Shown here piece after piece: positions 32,304 through 44,414 of a stretch of DNA of 64,000 nt. The notes beneath the pieces were generated by a model that was not told the origin of the DNA, did not search any database, and was given only the letters and a program-made list of their open reading frames with translations. How positions within the stretch are numbered: the first letter of the stretch is position 1; the number at the start of each line of letters is the position of its first letter. A program made the translations under genes and the position numbers. Source of the stretch: Lichenostomus cassidix (taxonomy: Eukaryota > Chordata > Aves > Passeriformes > Meliphagidae); NCBI GenBank assembly GCA_008360975.2, contig CM039210.1, positions 7,132,293-7,196,292 on the forward strand, in the 5' to 3' direction.

Positions 32304-32545
32304 GGCAACTGAATCCTAATGGTTGTTTGGGTCAGTGCGGGCCTTTCTGAAACATATTACATTAAGTCCCATGTTTAGCAAAAACCCATTCAGTTATACA
32401 ATCACTAGGATGAACTGGCCCAAGTGATTGATATGTTTTTAACTCTTCTATCAGTGTTTGCAAAGCCTGTGACTATCAAGCCATTCCAAATTTTGTTTTT
32501 TCTCATTAATTTGTACAAGGGTCTTTCTATTGAAGAAAATCCTGG
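32304..32545 (-). pseudogene. pol: ERVL-like pol, connection fragment
   Basis: The minus strand reads LGPVHPSDCITEWVFAKHG, connection text of class III type, then stops. It links the reverse transcriptase at 33509-33905 with the RNase H at 18337-18940 once the nests are set aside. Confidence 0.6.
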
Positions 32546-33508
32546 AAAATTATTTCTCCAGTATGGTGATTGATACAGGGACTCAGCCTGGTTTATGCAA
32601 AGCTCCCTTTATTGTACAAAACACGTCTTTTTATACTGTTACCAACAATAGCTCAGCCATTACAAAAACTTCGGTTTCCAGGGTTACATGTTTTGCATTT
32701 CTTAAGGGCTGCAGATCACAGTCTTCTCGCTTAATCTCTCCTGTTAACTACTTATGCATAAGGTAAACACAGTCTTATCTTACTCTTTGTCTCTGCCCCT
32801 GCCAGGGGCAGTTCAGCTTATCTCTCTCAATGTTTCACGTTAACTGAAGACAAAAGACCTCTGCAGCTGTCCGACCCTGCAGCTCCACCCTGAACTCCCA
32901 CACTCATGATATTTTTAAATTCTTTCCTTCCTTTTTAGAAGAAATGTTGGAAACAATATAACTGTAAAAAATTTATCTCTTTAGTTAGTTTTAACTTGAC
33001 TTTGCCTGGGGAAAAGGAGTTTTCTATAGTTTTTTAGGAGATATAGTATCACCCTACGGAGATGGGATTAACATACCACAGATTGGGAGTGACCCCGAAG
33101 ATAACCAGAAAAATAAAGGCTATCAACAGAACATCCACGGGACATCAGTGGCTATTGACAAACATCTACTCCAGACGCCACCTCCAGCAGGTGTGAAGAC
33201 ATCTGGTCTGGAAAAGAATGATAAGAAAAATTGAAGAATGAAAAATCTAATTAGCATCAGAGGCGAGGAATTCGGATCCAATACGTGACTGAATATCGGG
33301 GGTTACTCAACTCCGGTCCAATGAACTTTAAAACAATGTATCTCTATGGGGTTTTGACTGTATAAAATTCAGGGGAAAATTCTCTGAAGGTATGTGTTCT
33401 TGGAATACTTCCCTAGGCACATCCTGGCCAGCAAATAAAGTAATGCTTGATTCTCTATCACTTCAAATACAGTGTTAGAGGGTTTTTCTTTTTCCCGCAG
33501 ATTCGGTG
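32546..33508. repeat. Two LTR-like inserts in ERVL-like RT
   Basis: 32565-32905 looks like a minus-strand LTR (start TGTGGGAGTTCAGG, AATAAAGGGAGC signal). About 33040-33508 looks like a plus-strand LTR (TGTATAAAATTC box near 33358, AATAAAG near 33437, end TTCGGTGACA). Together they separate reverse transcriptase from the connection. Their outer ends and duplications are unresolved. Confidence 0.5.
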
Positions 33509-33905
33509 ACAGTGAGTATAGCATTCAACTTTGTAATGGTTTCATCTGGGATTACAGCCTTACCGGCAACTCACCAGGTTCCCAGGAATTTTACCACTTT
33601 AGAGGGACCTTGGCACTTAGCAGAGGGCACTCTTATCCCTTCTTCATGTAATCCGTTCCATATATCCCGGGCTGTTTTCCATACTGCACTTTCCTTTTCA
33701 CCTCCTACCAACCCATCATCAATGTATTGATAGATTTGTAGTCCTTGCTCGATTTCTATTTATTGAAGGAGTTCAGCTAAAGCATTGTATGCTATCGTGG
33801 GTGAGTGCCTATACCCTTGGAGCAATTGATAGAAGGCGTATTGTGTTCCTTCCCAAGGAAATGCAAATTTGGGTTTATCTTCTTCCTGAATTGGGACCAT
33901 AAAAA
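33509..33905 (-). pseudogene. pol: ERVL-like reverse transcriptase palm
   Basis: The minus strand encodes PIQEEDKPKFAFPWEGTQY, LLQGYRHSPTI and YQYIDDGLVGG, so the active-site YIDD is preserved, followed by KVVKFLGTW. One in-frame stop lies inside the palm. The YIDD motif and the WEGTQY-type text mark class III ERVs. Confidence 0.8.
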
Positions 33906-34466
33906 ACATGTTCTTTGATATAAACTAATTCACAAGCTGAAATCTTTAGAAATATAATATTGAACATTTATTAGGAGAACAAAGGCATACTGCACCGGGC
34001 TGGTGTGGCAAGTTTGTCTTTGCCAGCCAAGTACCCTATCCATCTTAATTTGTACTTAAGTACTTTCTTTAACTGTTACATATTCATTAAGTCCCGAATA
34101 AAAGCTATTTACACTTCAACCACTCCTCTTTCTCCGATCTTTGCCCCCTTTTGCCAGGGCAGTGCCATCTTGGGTCCTCTGGTTTGCCTCAGGGCTGAAG
34201 GCAGAAATCCCCTCTCAGTGTTTCTTCAGCTCTAATTCAATTTGTGACTGACGGCTTCTCAGGGAGGTGTGAATGGAGATAACAGACTTCCTGGGATGCA
34301 TGAGGTTTGTTTCTTTTTATTTCTTTAGGGTGTCTTGATCTCTGGCCTTGTGGCTTATCAGTTTAAAAGACATTTATTACCATATATTTCTTACCACATT
34401 TTCCAACATATTACTGAGAAAGAAGTGGTCAAATAGAAAACCCAAATCTATTTGCACAACCATCCT
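33906..34466. repeat. LTR-like sequence, partly family A
   Basis: About 34130-34320 resembles the U3 of family A (CCCCCTTTTGCCAGGG, GGGCTGAAGGCAG, TAATTCAATTTG), older than the other copies. The rest (33906-34130) has ATTTATTAGG and CCGAATAAAAGC and no coding text. Confidence 0.45.
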
Positions 34467-35008
34467 TGTTTCTTTGAGCTTTTGCTCCCCTTCCACCAGC
34501 ATGGCGCCTGTCCAGGGCTGAAGGCTGAGCTCTAATTTAAATTCAAATTGTAGCTGACAACTTCTCAGAGAGGAGTGAATGTAGGTAACAGCTCTGGCCT
34601 GATGGCTTATCAGCTAAGATGTACAAGCATGCATTTGAAACCAGCACAGAAACTGCTGAATCATCCCATGAAGGACCACGCATGCTCCAGATGGAAAGGT
34701 GAAAAGTCATCCTTCATCCTGGAGGGGTCTTTGGGGGTCTCCAAAGACCACCAGGACATACAGAGCATGCGTGGTGCACATGCTAATGATATTAATGACT
34801 TCTGAGAAATTATTTGTATAACCACTCCTATCCTGGGGAATGTAATGAATATTCATGAATTTTACCTATAACCCAGTGCCTTAGGAGGTACTGAGGTGTG
34901 TGTGTTTGGTGGAGAAAATTCCCCCACACCCGGTGCATCGAATAAAGCAAATACCCACTTCTCTGACTTAGTCTCTGAAGTGTCTCTGGGCTCGATTGGA
35001 GCAAATCA
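34467..35008 (+). mobile_element. Solo LTR of family A
   Basis: It runs TGTTTCTTTGAGC to GGAGCAAATCA, 542 bp. Flanks TCCT and TGCT suggest a 4-bp duplication with one change. It contains a family-specific TACAAGCATGCATTTG and AATAAAGC near 34942. It is longer than the proviral LTRs through small internal insertions. Confidence 0.8.
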
Positions 35009-35265
35009 TGCTAAAGGTTCACAGACAAAGTGTCTCCCTGCTAAAAATTCAGAGTCACAGTAGAAATTGAATTAACTCTTTTGGTATCAACATCACTATA
35101 GATGATATCCAGCACTGTTAATTCTCTCAACTACTGGGTACCTTTGTCTGCAGTGGTCCACTTCCCTGGGGAATTCACACGATCTTTCTTAAATGGTGTC
35201 TTGGGGTGATTTTATGATGATACTCTATTTCCTTATTGTCTGCTCTATGCTCAGAAAATGGTTCC
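35009..35265 (-). pseudogene. Decayed ERVL-like upstream pol or protease text
   Basis: The minus strand reads broken frames such as KWTTADKGTQ and VLDIIYSDVD. It lies upstream of the ERVL-like palm and probably belongs to it. The identity is weak. Confidence 0.35.
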
Positions 35266-35706
35266 TGTAACTTTAAGGTGGGTCCGGGGGAGAGGCAGGA
35301 GCTGTGGGGGTTTTTGCGCCGGCTTTGTTCAAAGATTCACTGCTGCTTTGCCTTCCGAAAAGCCGCCGACTGCCGAAAGCAGCAATGAAAAGGCAGCCAG
35401 TCGCGCTGAACACGGACCGGGCTCGCAGCGGCAGTGATGCACACGGGCAGGTGTTGCGTCCAGGGGAACGGTAACACGTCGGGAAAGCGGTAAAAATGAA
35501 AGAGGCGTAGGCTTCTGCGCTTGGGATTCCAGCAGGTTTATTGTAGGATCGCAGGGGAGGTAGGCAGGGAGGAGAACGAGTGTCGGTATTGGGGCAACCG
35601 GAATCCGAAACCCAAAAGCTCCGAGCTAGAGGCTCCACAACGTTAAAAGGGGGGAGACGGGCGTGTCCAGCCCCGGAGGGCCAAGCAGGGAAAGGGAAAG
35701 GGAAAG
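35266..35706 (-). repeat. Solo LTR of the class II 'O' family
   Basis: A GC-rich block with minus-strand CTACAATAAACC (plus GGTTTATTGTAGG) as in the 3' LTR at 55732-56402. The left edge is TGTAACTTTAAGG; the right edge lies near an AAAGGG repeat at 35690-35710. No clear duplication. Confidence 0.6.
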
Positions 35707-37113
35707 GGCTGATTCACAAAGGACTCATTTTAGAGGTTTTAGAAGCATTAAAATTAGAAGCATTAAAATTCCCTGAAAAAATAGCTGTAGTACATGTTGA
35801 AGGACACCAAAAAGGAATGACCCCAGAAATAAGAGGGAATAATTTGGCAGATCAAGAGGCTAGAGATGCAGCAGAAAATGGGAGCAAAAAGGTTATGTTC
35901 ATTTTGACTCCAAACAAGGAAGAATTGTAAATTCCAAAATTTAGTGAGGCAGAAGAAAAAGAGTTAAATAAAATAGGGAGAGAGCAAGATCAATCTGGGA
36001 AATGGAAACTCCCTGATGGGAGGCAGTTACTTAATAAGTCCCTTACTAGGAAAATATTAGAAGACATGCATCAAAAGACTCATTGGGGTACTCAGGCTTT
36101 GTGTGACCACTTTTTAAGGAATTATGGGTGCATTGGAATCTTTGGATTGGCAAAACAAGTAACCAAAAAACGTATAAATTGCCAAAAGGTAAATAAAAAG
36201 TTTATGAGAAAAACAACACCGGGAGGTTGTGAGTTAGCCCTGCAACTGTTTCAAAGCATTCAAGTGGACTTCACTGAACTTTCCCAAGTGCAGAAATGGA
36301 ACTTTTTATTAGCAATAATAGACCATTTAACTCATTGGGTAGAAGCTGTCCCAACTGTCAGAGCTACAGCTAATGTGGTATGTAAAACCCTTTTGGAACA
36401 AATTATTCCCAGGTATGGAATGGTAAACAGGATAGACTCAGATAGAGGAACACATTTTACATCAAGAGTTCTACAGTAAACAACTCAAGCCCTGGGAATA
36501 AAATGGGAATTACATACCCTGTAGCATCCACAAAGTTCGGGCCAGGTAGAGAATGAATCAGACTTTAAAAAGAACGTTAACAAAACTGATGATTGAAACC
36601 CAGACGTCATGGGTAAAATGTTTACCTTTGGCCCTACTGAGAGTCCAGGCACAACCCAGATCAGACCTGAGAGCGTCACCCTATGAAATTATGTTCTGGT
36701 TGCCCTTTTTGACTGCCCAACATGAAACTGCTACTAACTAGGAAAGGGAAGTAAGTGTTAGAAAATATGTCACCACAATTGCAAGAACACTTGGGAATTT
36801 GTGATTGAAAGGGATACTCCCTCAAACCACACCCTTAGAATTTAAGATCCAAAATGTCCACCCAGGGGAATGGGTATTAGTGAAAACATGGAAAGAGCAA
36901 TCTTTAACTCCACAATGGGAAGGTCCTTTTCATATACTATTGACAACTGAAGTAGCTATCTGGACCAAAGAAAGAGGGTGCATCCATGCCAGCAGAATCA
37001 AAGGACCTGTGGAAGAACCCCAAGAATGGACTGTAACTGCCACACCTGGAGACCTTAAATTGACTTTTAAGCGGGACATCCAAATGTATGGTATGGGAGA
37101 AAAGATTAACTGA
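35707..37113 (+). pseudogene. pol: Gamma-like pol: RNase H end and integrase
   Basis: It starts inside RNase H (VVHVEGHQKGMT, LADQEARDAA). The integrase has MHQKTHWGTQALC, a core with VDFTEL, IDSDRGTHFTS and SGQVERMNQ, and a C-terminal PGEWVLVKTW. The three acidic positions are intact. In-frame stops near 35929, 36477, 36522, 36739 and 36800 break it. The text is closer to true gammaretroviruses than that of the A family. A 15-bp tandem repeat (GAAGCATTAAAATT) lies at about 35747-35776. Confidence 0.82.
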
Positions 37114-37499
37114 AAATTGGAACCTGGACCCGAGAATTTATAGGTGGTTCTAAATACCACCGGGGCAAACTTTAAGGAAGCTTAGACATACCCCCTGGGA
37201 TAGCATACTTCCAGCTCAAACAGGGGGGTCTGAGTTGTATGAAGTAGTAGAAATAGTGGGGGATTTTCAAACCTTGGCACTAGCATGCAATTTACAGAAA
37301 GAAGAGAGACCTTTACACATTATTCCAGAACATAAACCCTGAGTCATCCCAATGCCAGTCATGAGAGTTGGGTCAAATGTGAATATATAGACTGTGGGCA
37401 ACTGTAGTTTTGTATCTCTCATACTGTAAGAATTGTCGACAATGTTCTGTAGTCTCTAATGTAATCAGTTTGATGAGAACTGAGGTAGTCTTCTTACTC

Positions 37500-38259
37500 T
37501 GTGGGTGGGAGCTACAAATACCAACTAGGTGGGAAATACCTGAAGAAAAGTGGGAAGCTACAGTTAAGGAGTGCCAAAGGAGATTTGCGAGGCTTGGACG
37601 TAGCATATCCTAGGAGAATTATAAGGCTGAGGGCAAGACCAGGTGGATCTCTCTATTCGCCATTAAGGATGCCGGCTATGGGTAGCAACCCCATAGGTAA
37701 GGGTTATGGGAGTAGACATCCTACTGGACCTCTGATTGGATTTCTCCTCCGCTTTTGTGCTAATGTCCAAGCAGACTCCTGTTGGAAATGTTACGAAAAC
37801 ATATACTATGGAAGAACTAAAGGCTCCTACTTGACTGTCCACTCCCATATTAACCAATTTTGTTATGATAAATCGACATTAGAAACTTGTAGAGTGTCAG
37901 GACAAACCTACTGGGTTGCGCAAAATTTGGAAAAAGGGGGTAACAGATTAGGATTAAGCTGTCCAAGAGGGGAATCATGGATTTATGTTACTAAAGCTGG
38001 ACATTTGGACCTCTCAGAGGGAGGTGGGGTACAAGACATGGTAAAAGAAGAATTAATAAAAAATGTCACCCAACGTTTAAATATCCCTAGTGTAAAACCC
38101 AACCCCCACCCAGATTTACATTCAGGAATAAAGAAACAATTAGAAATGGAAATAGAAATCCCCAGATTAGGGGAAAAACTGTTTGTAGGTTTGGGGGAAA
38201 GGATGGGCAAAGAACTAAACATAACCAACTGTTATGTTTGTGGCGGGGCCTTGAAGTAG
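37500..38259 (+). pseudogene. env: Gamma-like env, surface subunit N-terminal half
   Basis: A hydrophobic leader (GPLIGFLLRFCANVQA) is followed by a Cys-rich surface subunit: DSCWKCYENIYYG, NQFCYDKSTLETC, and LNITNCYVCGG near the end. The C-X-X-C in CYVC fits the isomerase-type motif of gamma Env. The frame ends abruptly at the LTR start near 38260; no transmembrane subunit follows. Confidence 0.72.
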
Positions 38260-38785
38260 CTTTGTTATATAATGATAACTAAATACCTTTATTTTTCTTT
38301 GCAACTAACTTAGATATAGTGGTGAAATAGCTAATATAGTTGTTTTCGGATACTTATAGTTAACCTACAATAATTAAACCACCTGCTTAGTTGGATAACA
38401 TCCAAAAAGTGGGCGTGACAAGGATCCCTGCCTCTGACATTTCTATCAGGAATTGTCACCTGCTGAAACCATGGAACGGAGGGGAGATAGGCAATTCTCC
38501 AAAAGGACCATGCATACTCCAAAAAGGCAGGCCAGAGGAAGAGACATGCTAAAACATTTCTAGAACATGCAAACTAGTTTGAATATGCATAATTTTCTAT
38601 GAATATGCATTTGGATGATGCAAAAGTTAACTGTGTAAAGCCTTGCCCCTGTAATCACGGCATGCTTTTGGCTGAGGGCCAAGCACCCAGCACTGTTCTT
38701 ATTGCTTTATTGTCTTTGTCCCCTATGGTCCTTTATTAAACTTTTTAAATCCTAAAAAGAGAGTGAAACTTCATTTTTCACAAAA
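38260..38785 (+). repeat. LTR I2
   Basis: It runs from about TGTTATATAATGATAAC to TTTTTCACA. It shares with LTR I1 the GTGGTGAAATAGC, GAACATGCAAACTAG, AATATGCATAATTTT and TTTATTAAAC blocks. It abuts the truncated env and was probably inserted there. Confidence 0.7.
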
Positions 38786-38980
38786 AATAGTATGCATTTT
38801 CGACTTAATGAAACAATGTTCAGTTTTCAGTCACCAGTTGGGTCATTCCTTTGGCTTAGTTCCCATCAGCTGCGTTGTTTTCAGCAGAGCATTGTAATAA
38901 ATTACAATCAGTTTAGTTCACGAACTATTTGAAAAGGGTGATGGTTTTTAAATTGCCTTTCCATTTATTTTTAAACAAGC
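38786..38980. other. No gene recognised
   Basis: AT-rich linker between LTR I2 and LTR E2. Confidence 0.4.
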
Positions 38981-39422
38981 TGGTGGCTCCACGTAGCCTT
39001 CCCTCACAACCCCCCCACAGGATGCGGGCAAGCAGCATCACCCAACCCCCACAAGACAGATACGAAAGGAATTTGACTCAAGGGCCATAAAACCTCCCCC
39101 CTACCAAGAGTCCTGTGCGACCCCCACGGTGAGACCATCCCAGGAGGCCCAGTAACAACCACTCAACGCAGAGCACGACAGCCTAGACGACTCAGCAGCC
39201 AATCAAGGATTCATGAAGGGACGCCAATCAAGGCATACGGAGGGAGTGAGTTACAAAGGATTATAAAAGTTCGCTCTCTGCAAACCGCGGCGTGGTGCAT
39301 AGAGGTATGCTTGAACCTCTGCCCGTCCAGCACTGACTTGACTGATATCTGCTTGCTTTTAATTAATAAATTTTTTAATTGGATCTATGTCTCTGATTGG
39401 ATAATGAGGCTCAATTTATAAC
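38981..39422 (+). mobile_element. Solo LTR E2
   Basis: It starts near TGGTGGCTCCACG. GATTATAAAAG is the TATA box and TTAATAAATT the poly(A) signal. The end CTCAATTTATAAC matches LTR E1. AAGC on both sides (38977-38980 and 39423-39426) suggests the duplication. Confidence 0.75.
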
Positions 39423-39426
39423 AAGC

Positions 39427-40100
39427 ATGACCACAAAACCTCCATGCCACTCCATCCTTTGTTTCATGCCTCTCTCAGGGCAGTACACCATAGCAGGGCA
39501 TCTCGCCCCAGAAGAGCTTATCTGTTGCTTGTTAGCTGGTGAAATAACTCAAGGCATCTCATCCCTCACAAGAGCTTTTTAATTGGTGAAATTATCATGA
39601 TATCTTGTCTATTAGGGAGTTATTTGGGAGCCATGGGAGCCATTCTTCCAGCTGACAATGGACATCTTGCTGTGGAATCGAGATCTGGAAAGATAATCTG
39701 GAATTTCTGACTGACAGACTGTTGTGGGTTTGGGTTTTTCAGGGAATTTTTTCCTATCTGAAAGGAAGACACTGTGAGGGGAGGGGGTTGTCCAGGAAAC
39801 AAATTGGGGGAATTAAGAAACAAGAGACATGGCCAAGCATTCTTACATACCACGGTAATGACTTGGCCAAGGGAAACAAGAATTTGGGAGTCATGTCTGG
39901 GGGTTGGAGGGTTTTCGGAGTTGCAGGTAATACGGGGAGAGGTGGTGGTGATTTAGGGTGAGCTAGAATTTATTAATTTAAGAGAACTAGAAGCTGGATA
40001 ATAATAATTTTTGAACTGATTTAGAAGGCCAGAGATTGGATAATGATTTACTAAAATTTGCTTGCTGAAGACAATTTATTATTCTCTTAATGATTTTGTG
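39427..40100. other. No gene recognised
   Basis: No coherent coding text on either strand. GT-rich stretches near 39720-39960 give small open frames without protein-like composition. Confidence 0.4.
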
Positions 40101-40672
40101 CCTACCTAGTATCGGGGAGGATAGAGAGAAGAGAGCCAAATAACTGAGAAAAACTACTGAGTGTGACCAAACATTCTGCCCTCGGACCCCAGAACTGGTA
40201 CAAGTTGGTTCTAAGGCTTGGACTTGGACCAAGAACCAAAGGAGCATACGCAAGGGAACAGGGTGAAGAGTTTATCCTGAGGAAGACTACTGACTTTGCC
40301 CTCATTAATCATTCGGGACCCTCGCCCACAATTAATCTGTGACACTGTGCTTGCACGAGCATACTTAAATGAACTTTGAACTCATTATAATACAAAGCAG
40401 GGATAGGCAATGAATATGTATAGGGGCTTTGTGCAACTTTATGCATATGTAACCTGTAACCTACTATAAACCAAGTGAAGTGCTGCTGACGGTGGGCATG
40501 CTTTTGGAGGGGCTACCCCCCATGCACCCCAGCTGGAATAAATGCATACCTACTTCATAACTATCTGAGTTGTGGAGTCAATTCCGCACCTCAGGTGCAC
40601 TGAATAAAAGCAAATACCCACTTCTCTGACTTTGTCTCTGAAGTGTCTCCGGGCTTGCTTGGTGGGAATCAG
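40101..40672 (+). repeat. LTR-like sequence plus end of a family A LTR
   Basis: An unnamed LTR end with CTACTATAAACC near 40461, GGAATAAATGC near 40536 and terminal AATTCCGCA near 40591. It is followed by AATAAAAGCAAATACCC to GGTGGGAATCA at 40604-40672, the R-U5 of family A. The left boundary is not determined. Confidence 0.55.
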
Positions 40673-41139
40673 CGCCCAAGTGGATGGTGAAGGTCTTTCC
40701 CAGTCAAACTAGGTGTTAATAAAGTCCCAGTTCAATGGCTGCTCTTACGAGCAAAGGCTCACCCAGCAAAGAAGAGGTAGTACAGAGCTGGACTCTGGCC
40801 ATGGCAGCAAACTCTCCCACAGGAAGCAGCACCTTGACTGCCCCCTCCGATGCCCAGAGAGCAAAAGAGCTAGCTAGGAGCTGCACCCAGCCTCTTCCTC
40901 CCAGGCTCAGTCTTGCCATATCTCTGCCCCTCCACAATATCTCTGCCCCTCAGAGAGAAAAGCCCTCAGATAGGAGAAGTGCAGCCAGGTACACTCCTCC
41001 CCCTCCCATATGGGTATATCTTTTGTCTCTCTTAAGTACCAATCATTATTGTCTTTTAGCAATGGATGGGACAAAATTCCCTAAGAGAAAAAAAACAAGA
41101 GGAAAAGACCTAACTTCAAACACTCAAAGATCAACATTT
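40673..41139. other. No gene recognised
   Basis: Contains a possible AATAAAG near 40719 and open frames on both strands without recognisable motifs. It may be the leader or internal part of a lost ERV. Confidence 0.35.
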
Positions 41140-41144
41140 CCCAT

Positions 41145-41851
41145 TGTCCCGGATTAGAGACAAATATCCCTAGGTGGAGAGCACTCCAAACAAATGCCTC
41201 CCCCCCGAAAGCCAAGGGCTTTGGTACCCCCTCCCCCCCACTCACAACAGAATTTCTTAAATGAAAGTGAAAAATACCCTATTTATTTAACAAAACACAC
41301 CGAGTGCCCTGCAAGGCACAGGGGAAGGGGGAAACAGGGGAAAAGGAGGTATTAAACAAGAGTTAACAGGTGGTAAGCTTTAGTGTCCTTACCTCAGGTG
41401 TAGTTTCCCCTCTCCGGGGGCCCCCAGGGACTCGGCAGAGTTGCTCCAGTAGCTCCCTGGAGGATTCTCATCTGCCGTCCTCCGGGGCTCCTTGGGTTTT
41501 CCTGGCGACAAAGCAAATCGGAAAAAAGGGTCCAAAAAGGAAGATGACGAAGAGGAACCCCCAGGGAAAAGCGGCCACAGCGGCCACAGCGGCCACAGCG
41601 GCCACAGCGGCCACAGCGGCCACAGCGGCCACAGCGGCCACAGCGGCCACAGCGGCCACAGCGGCCACAGCGGCCAGTCCCAGGAGCGTCTTTACCTCCG
41701 CCTCACTTCCCCCACCAAGAGGCTTGGGGAAGGGTTTTAAATAACCCGCTCTCCTCCCATTGGCTGCATGCACTTAAAGCTGCAGGACCACATTTTCTGA
41801 GCATACGAACAACGATATGGGAATACCCGGGATTACCCTCACCCCAGGACA
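41145..41851 (-). mobile_element. Solo ERVL-type LTR N1 with minisatellite
   Basis: The plus strand reads TGTCCCGGATTAG to CCCCAGGACA with a perfect 5-bp duplication CCCAT (41140-41144 and 41852-41856). It aligns with the proviral LTRs at 44415 and 50306 (CAAGGCACAGGGGAAG, TATTTATTTAAC). Sense is minus, with TAAATAAATAG as the poly(A) region. It carries a 9-bp minisatellite that the other copies lack. Confidence 0.88.
41572..41677. repeat. 9-bp minisatellite (CGGCCACAG)11
   Basis: Eleven perfect head-to-tail copies followed by a partial twelfth (CGGCCAG), within LTR N1. The unit length is a multiple of three, so it leaves open frames in all phases; these are not genes. Confidence 0.95.
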
Positions 41852-41856
41852 CCCAT

Positions 41857-42578
41857 ATATGCAACAATCTAAAGCTATAGCCACTGGTTATACATTTATT
41901 CATCTCCATTGAAAGATACAGTACATTAGTAATTTACCATGTACGATCTACAGGGAAGGGGCTTATGTGAGTTAGTGGCTTCTACAGCCAATGGGAGGGG
42001 ATTTTGCTATGTTAATTACTAAAGGTTAGCACAAATTTCAAGCAAAATTCTTCTTTGGCTTTGTCAGCAGCTTGTTACTGTGTTATCTCCTGGTTTTCTT
42101 TGATTATAGTGTCCTTCTATTCTTTTTGGGTCATGGCTCCTAGTTTCTGCTAGTTATCTACAAAGTGTATTATGTATACAAGTGCAGAGAGTGAAGCTAT
42201 GGTTTGATTAGTTATTCACTCTGAGCAATTCATTTAGCCTATCCCGAAAAACTTCTAACTTACTAATGATTAACAACCTTTTACAATCTGTTTTAGAGTC
42301 ACTTATAAAGTGTTACCCATAGAAAACAATTAAAATAGTAGTATTTCTGTGTGTATACCTACTTCTGGAATGATAAATGCACGTATTTTCAGATAACAGT
42401 ATGCCGGAAAGTATAAACTTTTTTGTGGAGACTTCAGATGTTTTTTAATTTTTGATAGGTAAAATAATGAAAACTAAGATATAAAATCTGTTCTTCTTTC
42501 TAAACAAAAGTCTTTCAGATAACGTAAAGTGATTACAATAACATAAAAATAATTTGTGATGTATATTTAATTCTAGTT
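41857..42578. other. AT-rich sequence without recognisable genes
   Basis: No long frame and no LTR signal noticed. It could be unique flanking DNA next to the CR1 end. Confidence 0.4.
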
Positions 42579-43911
42579 TTCACGGAATCATTAAGGTTAG
42601 AAAAAACCTCTAAGATCATTGAGTCCAATCTTTCACCAGTCACCATCTTGTCAACCAGACCAAATCAGATCACTGAGAGCCATGTACAGTTGTTCCTTGA
42701 ATACCTCGAGAGATGGTGACTCCACCACCTCCCTGAGCAGTCTGTTCCAATCCCTGACCACCCTTTAAGCAAAGAAATTCCCCCTGATGTCCAAACTGAC
42801 CCCCCTCCCCCGACACAGCTTGAGGCCATTTCCTCTTTGCCTATCACTGGCTACATGGGAGAAAAGAATGACACCCACCTGGCTCCACCCTCCTTTCAGG
42901 GAGTTGCAGAGAGTGAGAAGGCCCCCCCTGAGCCTCCTTTTTTCCAGGCTAAACACCCCCAGCTCCCTCAGCCACTCCTGGTGCTCCAGACCCTTCCTCA
43001 GCTCCATTGCCCTTCTCTGGACTTGCTCCAGCACCTCAATGTCTTTCTCATAGTGAGGGGCCCAGAACTGGACACAGCACTCAAAGTGTGGCCTCACCAG
43101 TGCCCAGTAGAGCAGGACAATCACTGTCCTGGTCCTACTGGCCACACTGTTTCTGATCCAAGCCAGGATGCCATTGGCCTTCTTGCCCATCTGGGCACAT
43201 GCTGGCTCATGTTCAGCTGCTGTTGTTCAGCAACCCCAGGTCCTTTTCCTCTGGGCAGCTTTCCAGCCACTCTGCCCCAGCCTGGAGCTGTATGAGGTTG
43301 TTGTGACCCAAGGGCAGGACCTAGCACTTGGCCTTGTTGAAACTCATATAATTGGCCTTGTCCCATTGCTCCAGCCTGTCCAGATGCCTCTGCAGAGCCT
43401 TCCTGCCCTCCAGCAGATCAACACTCCCACTCAACTTGGCGTCATCAGTGAACTTACTGAGGTTGCACTCGATCGTCTTGTCCAGATTGTCAGTAAAGAC
43501 AGGGCTTGCCCCAATACTGAGCTTTGGAGAACCCCACTGGTGACTGGCTGCCAACTGAACGTAGCTCCATTCTCCATCACTCTCTGGGCCTGGCCATCCA
43601 GACAGTTCCCAGCCCAGTGAAGGCAGCACCTGTCCAAGGCATGGGCTGCCAGCTTTTCCAGGAGAATGCTGTGGGAGAAAGCATCAAAGGCTTTACTAAA
43701 GTGCAGGTAGACACTAGGCAGGTCACCTGGTCATAAAAGGAGATCAGGTTGGTCAAGCAGGACCTGCCTTTCCTAAACCCCTGCTGGCTGGGCCTGATCC
43801 CCTGGTTGTCCTGCACATGCCACATGATTGCACTCAAGATGATCTGTTCCATAACCTTCTCTGGCACAGAGGTCAGGCTCACAGACCTGTAGCTCCCTGG
43901 ATCCTCCTTCC
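42579..43911 (-). mobile_element. CR1 LINE, 3' part (reverse transcriptase to 3' UTR)
   Basis: The minus strand encodes CR1 reverse-transcriptase text: [44 protein letters not shown] with the FXDD active site, then [21 protein letters not shown] and [12 protein letters not shown] at the C-terminus. The 3' UTR runs down to about 42579. The frame is broken by several shifts, so this is an old copy. Its 5' neighbour is at 50827-51640, across the ERVL provirus and the gap. Confidence 0.9.
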
Positions 43912-44411
43912 NNNNNNNNNNNNNNNNNNNNNNNNNNNNNNNNNNNNNNNNNNNNNNNNNNNNNNNNNNNNNNNNNNNNNNNNNNNNNNNNNNNNNNNNN
44001 NNNNNNNNNNNNNNNNNNNNNNNNNNNNNNNNNNNNNNNNNNNNNNNNNNNNNNNNNNNNNNNNNNNNNNNNNNNNNNNNNNNNNNNNNNNNNNNNNNNN
44101 NNNNNNNNNNNNNNNNNNNNNNNNNNNNNNNNNNNNNNNNNNNNNNNNNNNNNNNNNNNNNNNNNNNNNNNNNNNNNNNNNNNNNNNNNNNNNNNNNNNN
44201 NNNNNNNNNNNNNNNNNNNNNNNNNNNNNNNNNNNNNNNNNNNNNNNNNNNNNNNNNNNNNNNNNNNNNNNNNNNNNNNNNNNNNNNNNNNNNNNNNNNN
44301 NNNNNNNNNNNNNNNNNNNNNNNNNNNNNNNNNNNNNNNNNNNNNNNNNNNNNNNNNNNNNNNNNNNNNNNNNNNNNNNNNNNNNNNNNNNNNNNNNNNN
44401 NNNNNNNNNNN
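43912..44411. other. Assembly gap (500 N)
   Basis: A run of exactly 500 N, probably a placeholder for unknown length. It lies between CR1 and the end of the ERVL 3' LTR. Confidence 0.99.
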
Positions 44412-44414
44412 TGG

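Noticed and set aside
35273..35638. 121-codon minus-strand frame
   Set aside because: It lies within the class II 'O'-type solo LTR, with no homology to a known protein that I can see.
41572..41677. CRISPR-like array
   Set aside because: Direct 9-bp tandem units without spacers in a bird genome; this is a minisatellite.
41370..41773. Open frames with repeated ATA, GHS or AAV units
   Set aside because: They are translations of the 9-bp minisatellite in LTR N1, open in several frames because the unit is a multiple of three.
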